Shown piece by piece: positions 1-11,529 of a stretch of 64,000 bases of DNA. The notes below the pieces were generated by a model. It saw nothing but the letters and a program-made list of their open reading frames with translations, ran no database searches and had not been told where the DNA came from. The stretch covers positions 36,310,366-36,374,365 of the forward strand of contig OZ026833.1 of assembly GCA_964023205.1 (NCBI GenBank). The letters run 5' to 3'. The position numbers were made by a program, and so were the translations under genes. This stretch comes from Lutraria lutraria (lineage: Eukaryota > Mollusca > Bivalvia > Venerida > Mactridae). Position 1 is the first letter of the stretch. Each line of letters opens with the position of its first letter.

Positions 1-1075
1 TCATTTGCCTCAACATAGAGGCTCAAGGAACAGGTCTTTAATCATGAATATATAGTGATTCAGGGCTATTAGATATGATTTCCAGGCTGATCCGTATACA
101 ATGGATCCGTAGTCCAGTTCTGAATGGATAAGAGACCGATATAAAGGTATTAGTACTTTTCTGTTAGATCCTCAGTCAGTGGCAACTTTCAGGACGTATT
201 GAGTCTTCTAGCAATTACTTTTTGAGTGATTTAATATGATTAATATAAATGTAAGTCTGGTTCAACCTGAATTGGTGTGTTGCCCATATTAAGACATAGT
301 TCCGGATGCATGTAGAAATGTATTGAAACTGAAACCATTTTGATCCGACATAGTTTCATATCAAGTATATCATTAATGGAGCCGTCTTTTAACGAGGTTT
401 TTGTTTTGAGACTCAAAACATCAAAAGGATTCAAGTAAAACCATCTACACAAAGGGAGCAGTAAACTCCTGGATTTAAAACTTCAACTACACTATTGATA
501 CTAAATGGGGTGACCCATAGGATACAGCCCTGCGGCACACCCATTTATTGCCTGTGTGGATCTAAAAGAGTGTTTCCCACTTGGACACGGAAGAAAGCCA
601 CAATAAAAAAGTGGAAGGTGGCATTTGACCCAAAACCATGAAGATCATTTGATATGCCATAATTCCAGGTAGTGCCACAGTTACTTTTAAAGACGAAAAA
701 TATAGCCACTGAATGATCTTTGTTTATAAAGGCCTCTCTTAGAAGTCTTAAAGCGCACAGCTTATGTAGTCAACTGTACCACGTTGGTGACGAAAACCAC
801 TCTGTACATTCACAATAAGGTTGGTAGATTCAAAGAACCAAACAGGTCCGTTGTTCACTATTCTTTCCGGTGCTTTACAGATACAACTGGTAAAAGTTAT
901 CGGGTGATGATCATTAGAAAGCCCAGCTTAGGAAAAGGAATTAGCAATGTTTGGAAGAAGGGAGTTCATCCGATTCCCATACATTATCAAACTTATCAAG
1001 TAAAAGAGAGAGAGTATGAATGTATGTTTAAGAAATTAATTAATAATGAACTTTCTATTGACCAGAGGATTTAAT
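1..1075 (-). pseudogene. Decayed non-LTR retrotransposon reverse transcriptase (jockey-like)
   Basis: Read on the minus strand and hopping between frames, this stretch gives the ordered blocks of a jockey-type LINE reverse transcriptase. They are a finger region near 1000-1075, a TSCICK...ER block near 860-920, a QSGFRHQRGT block near 790-820, the REAF-like and SVAIFF palm entry near 700-760, a MGVPQGC turn near 520, and the thumb block LYRSLIHSELDYGSIVYGSA near 80-150. The catalytic region is broken by stops and frame changes, so it cannot be functional. It runs off the window's left edge. Seen directly: the order of motifs and the frame breaks. From family knowledge: the assignment to jockey-like LINEs. 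Clade placement is uncertain. Confidence 0.8.
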
Positions 1076-1925
1076 TGTACTTAATTTTGGTTATCTTGGT
1101 TTTGGAAGAGATCTAAAGTTTTTCCACTCATCCCAGGTCTTGTGTGCCTGAAAAAAATCTATTTCTGTGTAGCCTAACGTTGCTAAGATACTTTTACATG
1201 GAAAGTTGGAGATGACACTTGTGGAAGTGACCACTTTCCCATCTTATTTCATCAACATGTCCGTCTGTCTAAGAGCAATCCAAACTGCGGAAGCTAGCAA
1301 TAGCGAATTTGAAAAAACTTCTTTGGGACCAGACTTATGATTACTCATGAAAAGTTAGACAATAGTGAGGATATGTCTAACATTGTTACTTCACTGCCCA
1401 TAGAGACAGCTGAAGGCTCAATTCCTCTGACCTCCACAAACTCTAGAAGCCATGACAAACTACAGATGTATGGTATAATGATGACTGTATAAGGACTACC
1501 TAAATCCTCAAGGAATCCCTAAGGAAATTCAATCTGATGAAAATCTTAACTCCCTTTGTACGTATATCAAGATCAAAAGCTCGAAAACCTCTAAAACAAT
1601 TGGGAGACTTTGTCTCAAAACTGAATAATATAACCTCGATCAGAAAAACGTAGGTATGGTCCACAAAGTCAATGGAGAAGGCTTATCTCCAATTAAGCAT
1701 TTGTCTGTTGACAACAATGATACAGACTACCTACCCTCAGGAAGAGGCACTAGCTACTGCGTTCGGAAAAAAGTCTTCATCTGAGAACTTATTCAGAAAA
1801 GATTAAAGTTAAGAGAAGGAACCTATTCAAGGATGTAGATAGGTCTTTGCATTGGCATCTTTCATTATTATCTGATTAATTGTTTACTTTTGTTGTATGA
1901 CCTATCGACTCTAAATTTAGCAGCA
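1076..1925. other. No recognisable feature
   Basis: I see no open frame of useful length, no splice-bounded exon and no repeat structure here. The 5' part of the neighbouring LINE might extend into it, but I could not match any endonuclease block. Confidence 0.5.
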
Positions 1926-2613
1926 ATATTGGATTTATAGCATGCATAATCAACATTAAAATACAAAAGTTCTCAGTATTTATTAATATCAAAGGTTAAA
2001 AATGTCTTAGGCATAATTCTAAAGTTGAATAATTATAGTGGTTGTAGAATGTCATTTTTGTGTTTTACACAGCTTATGCCCAAAATTACATTGTGAGCTA
2101 TATAAATTCAATATTGACTTTTTAAAAAGAAATTCATCACAATTAAGATAAAAGTAATTTCTTTTCTTCTTACATTTGTAATTAGAAATATGACAAAATA
2201 GTCATATTTGGAATTAAACAGTAAAACAATTTGGCGGCCATTTTGGATTGGAGCGGCCATATTGGATTTATGTAATGAATAATCAAGTTCATTAAAATAC
2301 AAAAGGTGTTAATATTCATCAATATCAAAAGTTAAAAGTGCCTTGGCCATAATTCTGAACTTGAACAAATATAGTGCTCTAGAATGTCATATTTGAGTTT
2401 TTATACAGTTTATTCCCAAAATTACATTGTGTGCTTTTATAAGTTTCACAATTTTTTTTTTAATAAATTCATCATAAATAAGATAAAGTAATCTTTATTC
2501 TTTTTACATTTGAAACTAGAATGACTGATATAAAAGGCAATTAGTCAAATTTGGATTTAAACAGTAAAAACAACATTTCGGCGGCCATTTTGGATTATGG
2601 CGGCCATTTTGGA
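1926..2613. repeat. Tandem dimer of a ~335-355 bp repeat with GCGGCCATTTTGGAT boxes
   Basis: Two diverged monomers begin at about 1926 and 2259 with the same ATATTGGATTTAT start. Both then run through the same landmarks (ATTAAAATACAAAAG, AGAATGTCAT, CAAAATTACATTGTG, AATTCATCA) and finish in a pair of GCGGCCATTTTGGAT-like boxes (near 2233, 2253, 2580 and 2598). The box resembles a YY1 site (core CCAT in a GC/AT context), which is inference. There is no coding potential. Confidence 0.7.
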
Positions 2614-3258
2614 TGCGACTCGAGAGTGAAACTAAATCAAAACTAAATCAAAATGATGTCTTTTATCAATACACATCATCCTGGAAAATTATAACTCATT
2701 TGGCCAAATAGTTTTTGAGTTACACATCGATTCCTGAAATTCCCAGTTTTTTTTTTTTTCAACTTTTAGCCCAAAAAATATCGCTTTTGCACCATGGGAT
2801 TCTTGGGGACTTTTTTCTGGGTGTTATTCACCACAAACAGAACCAACATACCAAAAATGGCTTATGTACTAATTAATTCCCCAAAAAATTTATGATGACT
2901 GGTCTATTTGGCCAAAGCAAATAACTAGCGGACATACATGCGGTTAATGCAGTTGCGTATTTGTTTTGTCTTATATTATGTACATGTATCAGTTTTATAT
3001 GTACGTAGTTTGCATAAACAAGCAGAACTGTAAAGAGCAACATGATGAACAAACGTTAGACAAATTGTTTCGGATTTAGACTTACTAGCCAGTATGCTCA
3101 CCAAGCCGTCATTTTAATTCAATAAGAACATAATACTTTTCATTAGATGTTGCTCATTAAGGTTTACTACAAATGATAAAATATGAACCTTACCCTTGGT
3201 TTCCGTTTTTCAGAATAGAAACTATTTGAGTCTAGTCCTTTAAACAGTCGCCTTTTTA

Positions 3259-3264
3259 GGTGTT
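3259..3264 (+). other. Paralogous empty site for the Polinton (GGTGTT)
   Basis: Copy A reads straight through CCTTTTTAGGTGTTATAGAA. In copy B the same sequence is split after GGTGTT by the Polinton, and GGTGTT is repeated on the far side. This gives the pre-insertion state and fixes the 6-bp target duplication and both element ends to the base. Confidence 0.93.
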
Positions 3265-4266
3265 ATAGAAATAGAATTAATTATATTTACATGTGCTACA
3301 CATAGCCGCAACATCATATGATATTTATCATAAAATGCAATTGATGTTGTCATTGGTGCATTCCGAATGTTCAACCACACGACGATCAAATACGTTTATG
3401 TAAATCCAAGTTTCAGTTTAAAATATAAACGTGTGCTTCATTTAATTCAACACCAAGTAAAATATCGTTTTTTTTTCGAAATATACACCAGTTTTCAACT
3501 TTTTTCATTCACAACGGGGAGTTAACCTACCAGTATATCTGAATTATGTGCCCGTACTCTGCAAGTAACAAACAATTGCTCCAAATGAATTCCTTTAACC
3601 AACGATAACGGACTCGCGAATGGTCTCAGACATATTTTCAAATAAACTGTCTCAAAATATCTCCGAATGTATTTATTAATTATTAAGAAAGTAACGAAAA
3701 TGAAAAGACATGACACATTGTTAGCATTGTTTTTGTTCGAGCAACAGAGGTTATTGTCTGTCTTTTTTACGTAATAAATAGAAACAATAATATAAAAATA
3801 TTTCGTGATAATAAATCGCATCGGAATAATTGATTCAATAGTTTATTAACTTTAGATATTAATTAATAAAATCTTACCAGTTTGTCCAGAAGGTCACGAT
3901 AAAATACCATCATTCAGTGTTTTGAATCATCTAAACAATAAATATAATGTGCCCAAACGTTTCTGCTCATTAAACTACTATTGGATCGTCCAAGCGCAAA
4001 TTGGTTGGTTTTATATAGAAACCATCGATTAATTGTACATAACCGGTTGAATATTTTGTGAGGTTTCCGCATGGTGGTTTGGGATACAGACATTAGCCCC
4101 CAGACATTTACATCCCCCCCCCCAGTAGAAACGGTCATGTGACATTTGCCTCCCCCCTCCCCCAGTAGACAAGGTAGGTAGAACATTTGGCCCTCCTGTC
4201 ATCTGCGCTTATTTTTCAAGTGGAACCCCCCCCCCGCCCAATAAAAATACTTGAAAAATAATCACA

Positions 4267-4580
4267 GGTGGTGGGGGCAAATGTCCACTTAAAAATATGC
4301 ACTGGTGTTGGGGGCAAATGTCCACTTATAAATACGCACTGGTGTTGGGGGCAAATGTCCACTTAAAAAAAACTAGTGTTGGGGGCAAATATCCACTTAA
4401 AAATAAGCCCTAGTGGTGGGGGCAATTGTCCACTTATAAATAAGCACTAGTCGTGGGGGCAAATGTCCACTTATAAATAAGCACTGGTCGTGGGGGCAAA
4501 TGTACACTTATAAATAAGCACTGGTCGTTGGGGCAAATATCCACTTAAAAATAAGCACTGGTGGTGGGGGCAAATGTCCT
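4267..4580. repeat. Minisatellite, ~37-bp unit, about nine copies
   Basis: Units of the form GGTGKTGGGGGCAAATGT followed by CCACTTAAAAATAAGCACT are repeated head to tail about nine times, with small substitutions and one short unit. The copy B equivalent at 38741-38850 has about three units. The preceding 4100-4240 stretch is C-rich with homopolymer C runs. Confidence 0.9.
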
Positions 4581-5442
4581 ACACTCGGTGATTTTGAACG
4601 GTTTGAGAGTACCTCAATACTACGACCACAATTATCTATCAGATGCATTTTGCTGTGGCACCATATTGTCTCCATATTAGCTGTTATATGTTTAGTTGTT
4701 ATACATGGTATATAGTATTAATTTCAATTGGATAAATCTATTTATTATTTCTCAGCCAGTTAATCCAAGACCTTTATCGGTGTTATGTGTAATTTTGTAG
4801 TAACACTCATGTGGTGAAGCAAATGACACTTAAACAGTCCCGTCGGTTTTCAATATTTCCTTTATATTTCAACTTGATGAGAGAGTAAAAAGCTGAAATA
4901 AAGCTACTTACACTAGTCTTTCAATTGTGACTTCTCTATTGAAATATGATCCTAGGTACAGGCGTGAAGGTGTGGATATGTACCTCCAATTCAGCCGTCT
5001 TAAAATTGAGAATACTGAAAGAACAGATGCTTATATTGACATGTAACACTATCAAACACATAGCTTCATGTTTTTATTTCTAAAGCATACAAAGGTCATG
5101 CAAACATGATCGGAAAGGAAATCATTCTGAACGCCACCTCAATACGGAATACTATGTAATTCGAAGTCTATTGCATCGACTTTTGCTTTGTTAAAACTAT
5201 ATACAAGCTTAAGTAAATGAGTCAGACGAAAAATAAGACAAAGCACGGAAGTTGGTGTTTGCAACTTGTGTTCCAAATTATGACACATTCTTTTACATAT
5301 TTGGTTTATGTAGTTATGATCATGTTTAAATATTTTTAATTACTCGATTAGATGTAGAGGTATCAGAATGTCGTTGTTTTCGTACTAGACGTGTATACGC
5401 CTAAAGCTAGTGAATAATTTACAAGTTAGACAGTTATCGACA

Positions 5443-5528
5443 TATATCGAAGGCTCTGCGCAACACTGTCGTAACTGGTTCTTATTTCAATACGAGTTAC
5501 GTCACTGTTGCTCTGAGCCCTCGATATA
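5443..5528. repeat. Imperfect inverted repeat ending in a TATATAAA element
   Basis: Two arms of about 34 bases (TATATCGAAGGCTC...CGTAACT and its near reverse complement AGTTACG...GAGCCCTCGATATA) flank an 18-base spacer. The right arm runs into TATATAAAC at 5524-5532. The structure is conserved in copy B (39712-39797) despite substitutions. It could be a promoter with dyad symmetry or a small foldback element. No adjacent coding exon was identified. Confidence 0.5.
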
Positions 5529-6810
5529 TAAACACGAACCGCTATTCGGTAAATGTTTAAGTTACTATGTCTTGTTGTTTTAATGGTTCAATCAGTAGAG
5601 TGCTTTTATTTATCACTGTTTGTGACATTACTGAACAGAACATATACTTCAAAGCCCATCGTCGTAAACAACATACAAACATACATACACACAAGGTAAT
5701 ATGAATACATATCAAACTATTATTAGAGGGTTAAAATACTGCTCAGATACAATCCTTGGCTAGTCTCATAATGTGTACGATAATGATAATTATACACCAT
5801 CCTCATTCACGCTATGTTGCTGCCCAGAAGCCTCGCTGTGTAGCAATTCAGTGCATTTCATGTTCATCTACCATTTTTTGCTATTACAATCAAAATCAGT
5901 TTCTTGTTGGTTTTATCTTTTGAAGGAGATGAGTACGATGAGTATTTAATCTGCAAATATGTAGTTGGATTTGTTGTTGTAAGCCACAGTCCTTACACAA
6001 TCAAATATTCATCACCAACTTCACTTTAAATATATCAACAAAAGCAATTTATAACATAAGTTCTAAAAAGAAATTTGGTTTTTTAGAACACTGTAAAACT
6101 GCACCTAGCGACCACCTTAATATTACTCTGTTCCAGACAATGGGAAATATCCACGTCAGAACAGTTACACATTGCAATGAATCTTACTGAAATATCATAA
6201 AATTACCACATGTTAATTAGTTTCCTAGTTCAAACTTTGGCCGAGAATGAGAAATCCAGTCATATACATTAGAAAATGTTTAACCCACCACAAGCCAGCT
6301 ACTTAATCACGTGTTGTAACAATATATACATTATGTTTACAAAGCAGTATCTGTCGTAAAATGTATGAGTATATCTACCATACAATTACAAGGTTTTAAT
6401 AAACAGTTCAATTGATTATGGTGATGAAATCAAAGGATATAATGAGAGAGAAACATTTTATTTCCAAAAAGCTAAAAAGCCCACAAGGATACAAATATGC
6501 ATAATATAAGATTGACGAACAGTGCAATTTACATACATGTATGATACGAAGCCATTTGTACTTGCATGTACTACTAGTATGATTATTATGTTCCATACAG
6601 TACTGTTGGTATGGAACGTATTCATTGAGCTTTCGATAGTGTCGCCTTGTTTATTGGACGTTTGATAGTTGTCTGGCTACGTCATTGTCCATAGTGTTAA
6701 AATCTGTAGATTCCAAGCATTCAAGACATTGCTAATATGATCACCATAGGGTCTCAATTCTATTATGATTATCTGTTCTTGCTTTTGGACACTTTGTTGT
6801 TTGTTTGTTT

Positions 6811-7003
6811 GTTTATATCGGGTTTTACGCCCCTTCTCAACAGTCAACGTCATATGAGACGGACAGTTCACCTAACCATCGTTTTAGGGATGACCCACTA
6901 AAAGTACTAGACCCTCCCTCAATAAGCATCTGTCTACTTTCTCACATCAAGCGACATGGTTGACTACGGGACTCAAACCCATATTCTTCTATAAATGTGA
7001 GAG
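6811..7003 (-). repeat. SINE-like element, tRNA-related head on minus strand
   Basis: It belongs to the same family as 10411-10622, 41080-41270 and 45371-45546. All share TCGGGTTTTA, GACAGTTCACCTAA, CTTTCTCACAT, and an end segment that on the minus strand resembles the T arm or B box of a tRNA. The B-box match is degenerate in this copy and clearer in the 10.4 and 45.4 kb copies. Confidence 0.55.
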
Positions 7004-7491
7004 ACTTTTGGACGGAAATTGACATTCGTTGTTCAGAAATTACAACCTTATATTATTATGTAACATCATAATAATGAAACTTATCAATGAGAAGTATATA
7101 AATACTCATACGTGGTTAAGAACATGATCTGTCGATAGTTCAACCAATAATCAGAAGTTAAATTGATGTTGCTCTGATTTGGTGCGCTGCCTGTATGGCT
7201 TCGATTCGCAATGGGTCTTTAAAAATAAGAAATAATCGTCTTTCTTTGGACGAACATATAATACACTGCATACTGAAACAAGGAAATATATTAAAAGTTT
7301 CAGATTTCTGACAGGGAAATACTCACTTGATATAGTCTAATATAATAACAGTAAGGTCAATCATATAAATATTTGGTTGCAATATGTCCTGTGATTGTAG
7401 AATAAAACATAGGATACAAAATGCGTCTGGAATATTTGATTGTATAATAGAAATAAATACATACATATTATAATACATATTCACTATAATT

Positions 7492-8174
7492 ATGTAATAG
7501 ATGAAACACCTAGAAATGTTATCCAAGCTAAGTTACTTTGTGACCAATACTCGGGGAAGTTAGCCACTGATCTAAACTTATATAGTATGTCATATAGCTT
7601 TGATAAGTTATATCTCCTAAATGGTTATCGGGAACTTTTTATATTCTACTCTAACCAAGATGTAAACATCTGTACTTCTGTAATGTTACAGGCGGACAAT
7701 TTGTTTGTGCTGGTTGAAAATTGCGATATCAGTAGGCGAAAAGTTTGTGAACAAGTGGACTATGATTATGTGTTTTATATCATTCTGTTTAGCCCATTTG
7801 TGGTTTGTTTACTCACTGTCAGTATAATGTACGTATACAGATTCTGGTGTCGATCTATTGCATCTAATATCTCCGGTTCAGCTGGAGGACGAGCAGACAA
7901 CGTAGAAATTGATGATATAAGTGTTCACAGACAATCAGGTATAGTCAGTGCATCTAGTCCAGCTAACGCGGTCTGCGTCCCTGACAGTAGTAAAAATATG
8001 ACAACTGTTGGTGTAAGACAATCAGATACAACCAGCAATGATAACGTACCTGGTCGTTTGGATGGGAGCTTTATTTCTGGGAGTGTAAATGACACATTTT
8101 CCGTCCCTGGACGAATGCACGGTACCGTTTCCGGCCCATTGGATCAAAATGCCGTCGCTGGACGTACAAAATGA
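7492..8174 (+). pseudogene. 5'-deleted copy of the WSC/lectin-like membrane protein gene
   Basis: From AATAGATGAAACACC onward this is nearly identical to codons 249-472 of the intact gene at 42419-43837: the second half of the lectin-like region, the transmembrane segment and the Ser/Thr-rich tail, ending at the same TGA. The signal peptide, WSC-like domain, promoter and about 1.4 kb upstream are missing. The sequence jumps directly from the equivalent of 41762 to the equivalent of 43157. An upstream ATG at 7440 keeps a frame open, but it lies in former intergenic DNA and gives no signal peptide, so I treat this as a pseudogene. Confidence 0.85.
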
Positions 8175-8560
8175 CGGATCCAATACCAAGCTTTACTCTA
8201 ACAAAATGTCTGACTGTAGACAATGGGGTAAAGATCATTTTCATAAAATTCAAAACATGTTATTTCACTGAAAACATTGAGTTCACAATTCTGTTCATTT
8301 CATTTATAAAGCTTGAGAGATAATAGTAGTTAATGTAGATAACTTTTTACAATATATCAGCGAGCATATAACTTATATAATATTGCGGGTTTTAAACTAG
8401 CGCAATCAGGATTTCTCCTGAACGAAAGATGTCTTAAACACGACAGCTCATGTTTCAAAACAATGAAGACTCTTCCTATCACAATGAAGAAGTGGTCATA
8501 CAAAAAGTGTATGTATTGATAATGTTAGATAGTGCATTGAGTGTAGTTTTCTCTATTTTA

Positions 8561-9349
8561 TTGTACGGCGGCGGAAGCCCGGCGTACACTCTGGTATGCT
8601 TATTTTTAAGTGGCAATGCAAAATCGCAACTTCTTGCGCGAAGCAGATTACTGACAGTGCCCGAAATATTCCGAAATATCCGCAATGGTCATCACGTGAT
8701 ATAAACAAAACAGAAATTGAGCGAGGTCACGTGTTACTGACACCAACTAGTGTTACCTTGATGACGCTGTCGCTATTTATAGTTAAAGAATGGAGCTTGC
8801 TCGATAAACAACGACGTGAATGAATATGCCCATCTGTCAATAAATGCAGCCGAAACTCTATATCAAAGGACTTAGGAAAACTTGTTCAATCTAAATGAAC
8901 TTAAATTCGATGTATAAATTATTAGTGAAATTCGCTGTGTTTATTATCGGTGTGTTGTAATAATAATTTAATCGTGTTATAAGATACGGAACACGGTATT
9001 TATACGTTTCGATGTATTTAAAACATTATAAACATATTCACACAGGTTAATTTTATAATCGCAAGCGTGGACACTGACTTGTTTACGCAATTGTCGTTAA
9101 TTAAATATCGATTTCGGAGCTCAATACAAAAAATGTCCGATCAGGTGAGAAATGATGACTTAATTGGTTCGACATAGACGGTCACTTTAAGGTTCGATAT
9201 AGATGGTCACTTTACAGTTGAAAATCTATGTTTGGGACCGTTATACCAGGTTTTTACGACAACGTACCCTCAGACAACGGAGTATATTATTTTTGGAGAC
9301 TTTATTTAAATATTTTATATGCATTCCCGCAGATATTGCAACGTCTGAT
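8561..9349. repeat. Dispersed repeat, partner of 51420-52694
   Basis: It starts TTGTACGGCG and forms a GTACGCC dyad within the first 30 bases. It then follows the 51.4 kb copy through GGCAATGCAAAATCGCAACTT, TCACGTGATATAAAC, a CTATTTATAG TATA-like block and CGATAAACAACGACG, to GCAGATATTGCAACGTCTGAT. It is absent from copy B, where about 140 bp of different sequence (44214-44355) occupies the site. The 51.4 kb copy has about 455 bp extra in the middle. No protein was recognised. It is probably a non-autonomous DNA element. Confidence 0.65.
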
Positions 9350-9589
9350 TTTTTAGATTAAACTCAAAACACTACATTGAGAAAACCGCTTGATATGTTC
9401 GTAACTTTGGTGAATGTATTCATATTTTGTACGGCCTGTCTTTTTTTAAAAATATTTAATATCTTTATGTATCAGTATTAGTATCATTAACAATAGCACA
9501 ATCTACAAACGTGATGTATACACTGTAATACCTCGAAGCTTCATTTTATTATTATCAACATGTAATTTACTGAACCCTGAACTGTATAT

Positions 9590-10309
9590 GCAAGCACGTA
9601 CTAAAATGATCTGCAAACGTTTGAAAGTTCCTATGTTTGTTTGTATATTTCTAGATATGTTAGAATAATAAAATACTGGTGTAAATTGTTAAATACTGAC
9701 AATATCATACTCAGAAAGTTTATGAACAAGGCGTTTTCGATTGTTACAATGGCAAATTAAACTGGGAGTATAATGTTAAGAAATTGTTAAGTATAGTCAT
9801 GGATTCGCTGATGTAATTGACAATTATTCCTCAGTTAACTTTAAGCTTTTCCCTAGATATTTTAAAGAACATGCTATTGGTGTGTTTATTCAAGAGTGGT
9901 CAGGTGGTATAAACCGAAGTCCTGCTCTGGATACATATTGTAATTTTAAATTAATATTTGGTTATGAAAACTACTTAGATACATTACCACGTACACTTAG
10001 ACAATATTTTTCTAAACTTAGACTTTCCCTAATACAACCGGTCGTTATGGTAGAGAAGGAATAGACAGGAACCTACGATATTGCTTATGTTGTAACACAC
10101 AAGACTTAGAAGATACTTTTCATTTTATTTGTATCTGCCCCTGTTTTATCGAAATACGAAGAAAATATATTCCTAATTGCTATGTCACTAGGCCCTCCAT
10201 GTTTAAATTTATTCAACTTCTGCAAAGTGAAAATAATATAACATTACGTAAAATCTCTCGGTATATTAAATATGCACTAGAGCTAAGAGCAACCATCCTG
10301 TCTAATTAA
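9590..10309 (+). pseudogene. 5'-truncated LINE, C-terminal end of ORF2
   Basis: Across two frames one can read the downstream part of a bivalve-type LINE ORF2: a thumb-like block (STYVCLYISRY...WCKLLNTDN), the block FIQEWSGGINRSPALDTYCNFK, then LPRTLRQYFSKLRLS, and a cysteine/histidine cluster CLCCNTQDLEDTFHFICICP. The last resembles the C-terminal zinc-binding module of these elements. Single-base indels break the frame near 9780 and 10050. It ends in TAA at about 10307. The same fragment is in copy B at 44560-45271, so it predates the duplication. Confidence 0.75.
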
Positions 10310-10410
10310 TTATATTTACATGTTTGTCCTCCTTCTATGTGCATGTAGTTCTTTACTTCTTTAAACATTTACACGTCCTTGAAAATAATAATCTGTTCTG
10401 TTCTGTTTCA

Positions 10411-10622
10411 TCGGGTTTTAGGCTCTTTTCAACAGTCAGAGTCATATAAGGGGGACAGTTCACCTAATCAAAGCTAAGGTGTAAACTAAGGACAGTTCAC
10501 CTAATCATCACTCCTGGGAATAACCAGTACTAGACTCCCATCCCCCGTAAGCAACTGCCTACTTTCTCACATAGAGAGACATGGTTAGTAGCTGGGCTCG
10601 AACCCACGATGCTCTATCAGTG
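10411..10622 (-). repeat. SINE-like element at the right edge of copy A
   Basis: It is related to the element at 45371-45546. On the minus strand the end reads GTGGGTTCGAGCCCAGC, a good B box (GGTTCGANNCC). It contains a short extra stretch (GACAGTTCACCTAATCA repeated around AAAGCTAAGGTGTAAACT) that the copy B element lacks. The duplication homology ends at its tRNA-like end. Confidence 0.65.
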
Positions 10623-10742
10623 GGTGGCTGACAAATGATCGACATGAATATCGGAGGAAACCACAAGACTATAAATGCAGCTACAGATACATGTAGGTCC
10701 TAGTATGCTTATTCAAAATAAACAGTTAAAAAGCCTTTCCAC

Positions 10743-10862
10743 CTGGACACTCTGGGCAATTGTGTTCATCCTCCCCATGGTCACATTCTGGTTTTCCATT
10801 ACACAATTTTGCACACTTCCCACTTTCTGGACATATCGTTTCGCTAGTGTCACATTTCGGTA
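10743..10862 (-). CDS. LDL-receptor class A exon (phase 1-1)
   Basis: The minus strand reads acceptor TTTCAG, then 120 coding bases, then donor GTGGAA. The translation has the LDLa pattern: CDT-ETICPESGKCAKLCNGKPECDHGEDEHNC, with six cysteines and the acidic GEDE calcium-site cluster, then a CPEC tail. Both borders are phase 1, so the exon can be added or skipped without changing frame. LDLa domains are small extracellular calcium-binding ligand modules. The exon and its flanks are duplicated at 16215-16334. The gene it belongs to is only partly resolved: its 3' end would lie to the left, and no terminal exon or transmembrane segment was found. Confidence 0.8.
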
Positions 10863-11414
10863 CTGAAATTAATTAACTTCTTATAAACAATTAGAACGAA
10901 GTATGATAATTATTGGGAATTGAATATATATTGTATTTAAAAAATACTATTTCCAAAAATTAAACTTAAAAGTAATTGCTGTGACGGAAAGTTTACTTTA
11001 AAGGACGTGGTTAAACATATGAAGAAAATAAATTTTACCAAAAAGGTATATGGGCAATTTTTTTCACGCAATACAGTTCAATAGTTATACTTTATGGAAT
11101 GAACAATAACTACGAAAAAAAGAGAGTCCCAAGACCTCGATTTGGTGCCTAAAGTGTGGTGGGTACATGGGCCAAAATCACACAATATATCTATTTCGTG
11201 GTTAGATTTCTTTTTCAACACGTTTTGAAATGAATTAGTGCTGATCTACACATAATAATTGATATGTTTACTAACTAAATATCATTATTATTATATGACA
11301 GATATTCGAAAATCTCTGTACAGTCAGAGGTGGACAGTATATGTTGCTTCATGTACGTCATAAATAACAGAAGAAAGAGTTTTCAGAACGAACACAGAGC
11401 CTATGTCTACGTAC

Positions 11415-11525
11415 AACAATCTTTCTCATCCTTCCCAGATTGACATTCCTTTATACCGTCACAGATACCAGCACACTTTCCATCCGAACAAAGTACTTGA
11501 TGTTCACCACATGGAAATGTGTCAC
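11415..11525 (-). CDS. LDL-receptor class A exon (phase 1-1)
   Basis: 111 coding bases lie between an AG acceptor (TGTAAG) and a GTACGT donor on the minus strand. They translate to DTFPCGEHQVLCSDGKCAGICDG and on to a KECQSGKDEKDC end, with six cysteines in LDLa spacing and a KDEKD acidic site. It is phase 1 at both ends, matching the other exons of the series. A frameshifted duplicate lies at 16884-16999. Confidence 0.78.
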
Positions 11526-11529
11526 CTTA

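Larger units (their letters stand above)
2907..10622 (+). repeat. Segmental duplication, copy A
   Basis: This segment matches 19997-20687 plus 37871-45546 (copy B) in the same orientation with few substitutions. Homology starts at the shared TTGGCCAAAGCAAA and ends at the shared GCTCTATCAGTG inside a SINE. Differences from copy B: no Polinton, no ~340-bp segment corresponding to 20295-20636, a longer minisatellite at 4267-4580, a deletion of about 1.4 kb at 7492, and a different ~790-bp block at 8561-9349. The stretches between the named sub-features hold no gene I can support. Confidence 0.9.

Noticed and set aside
784..1074. Plus-strand open frame of 96 codons
   Set aside because: It is antisense to recognisable reverse-transcriptase blocks on the minus strand.
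4262..4580. Possible CRISPR array
   Set aside because: The whole 37-bp unit repeats, with no unique spacers; it is a minisatellite in a eukaryotic genome.
8071..8271. Short open frames near the receptor tail in both duplication copies
   Set aside because: They overlap the Ser/Thr-rich tail of the receptor gene in other frames and recur in both copies only because the DNA is duplicated.
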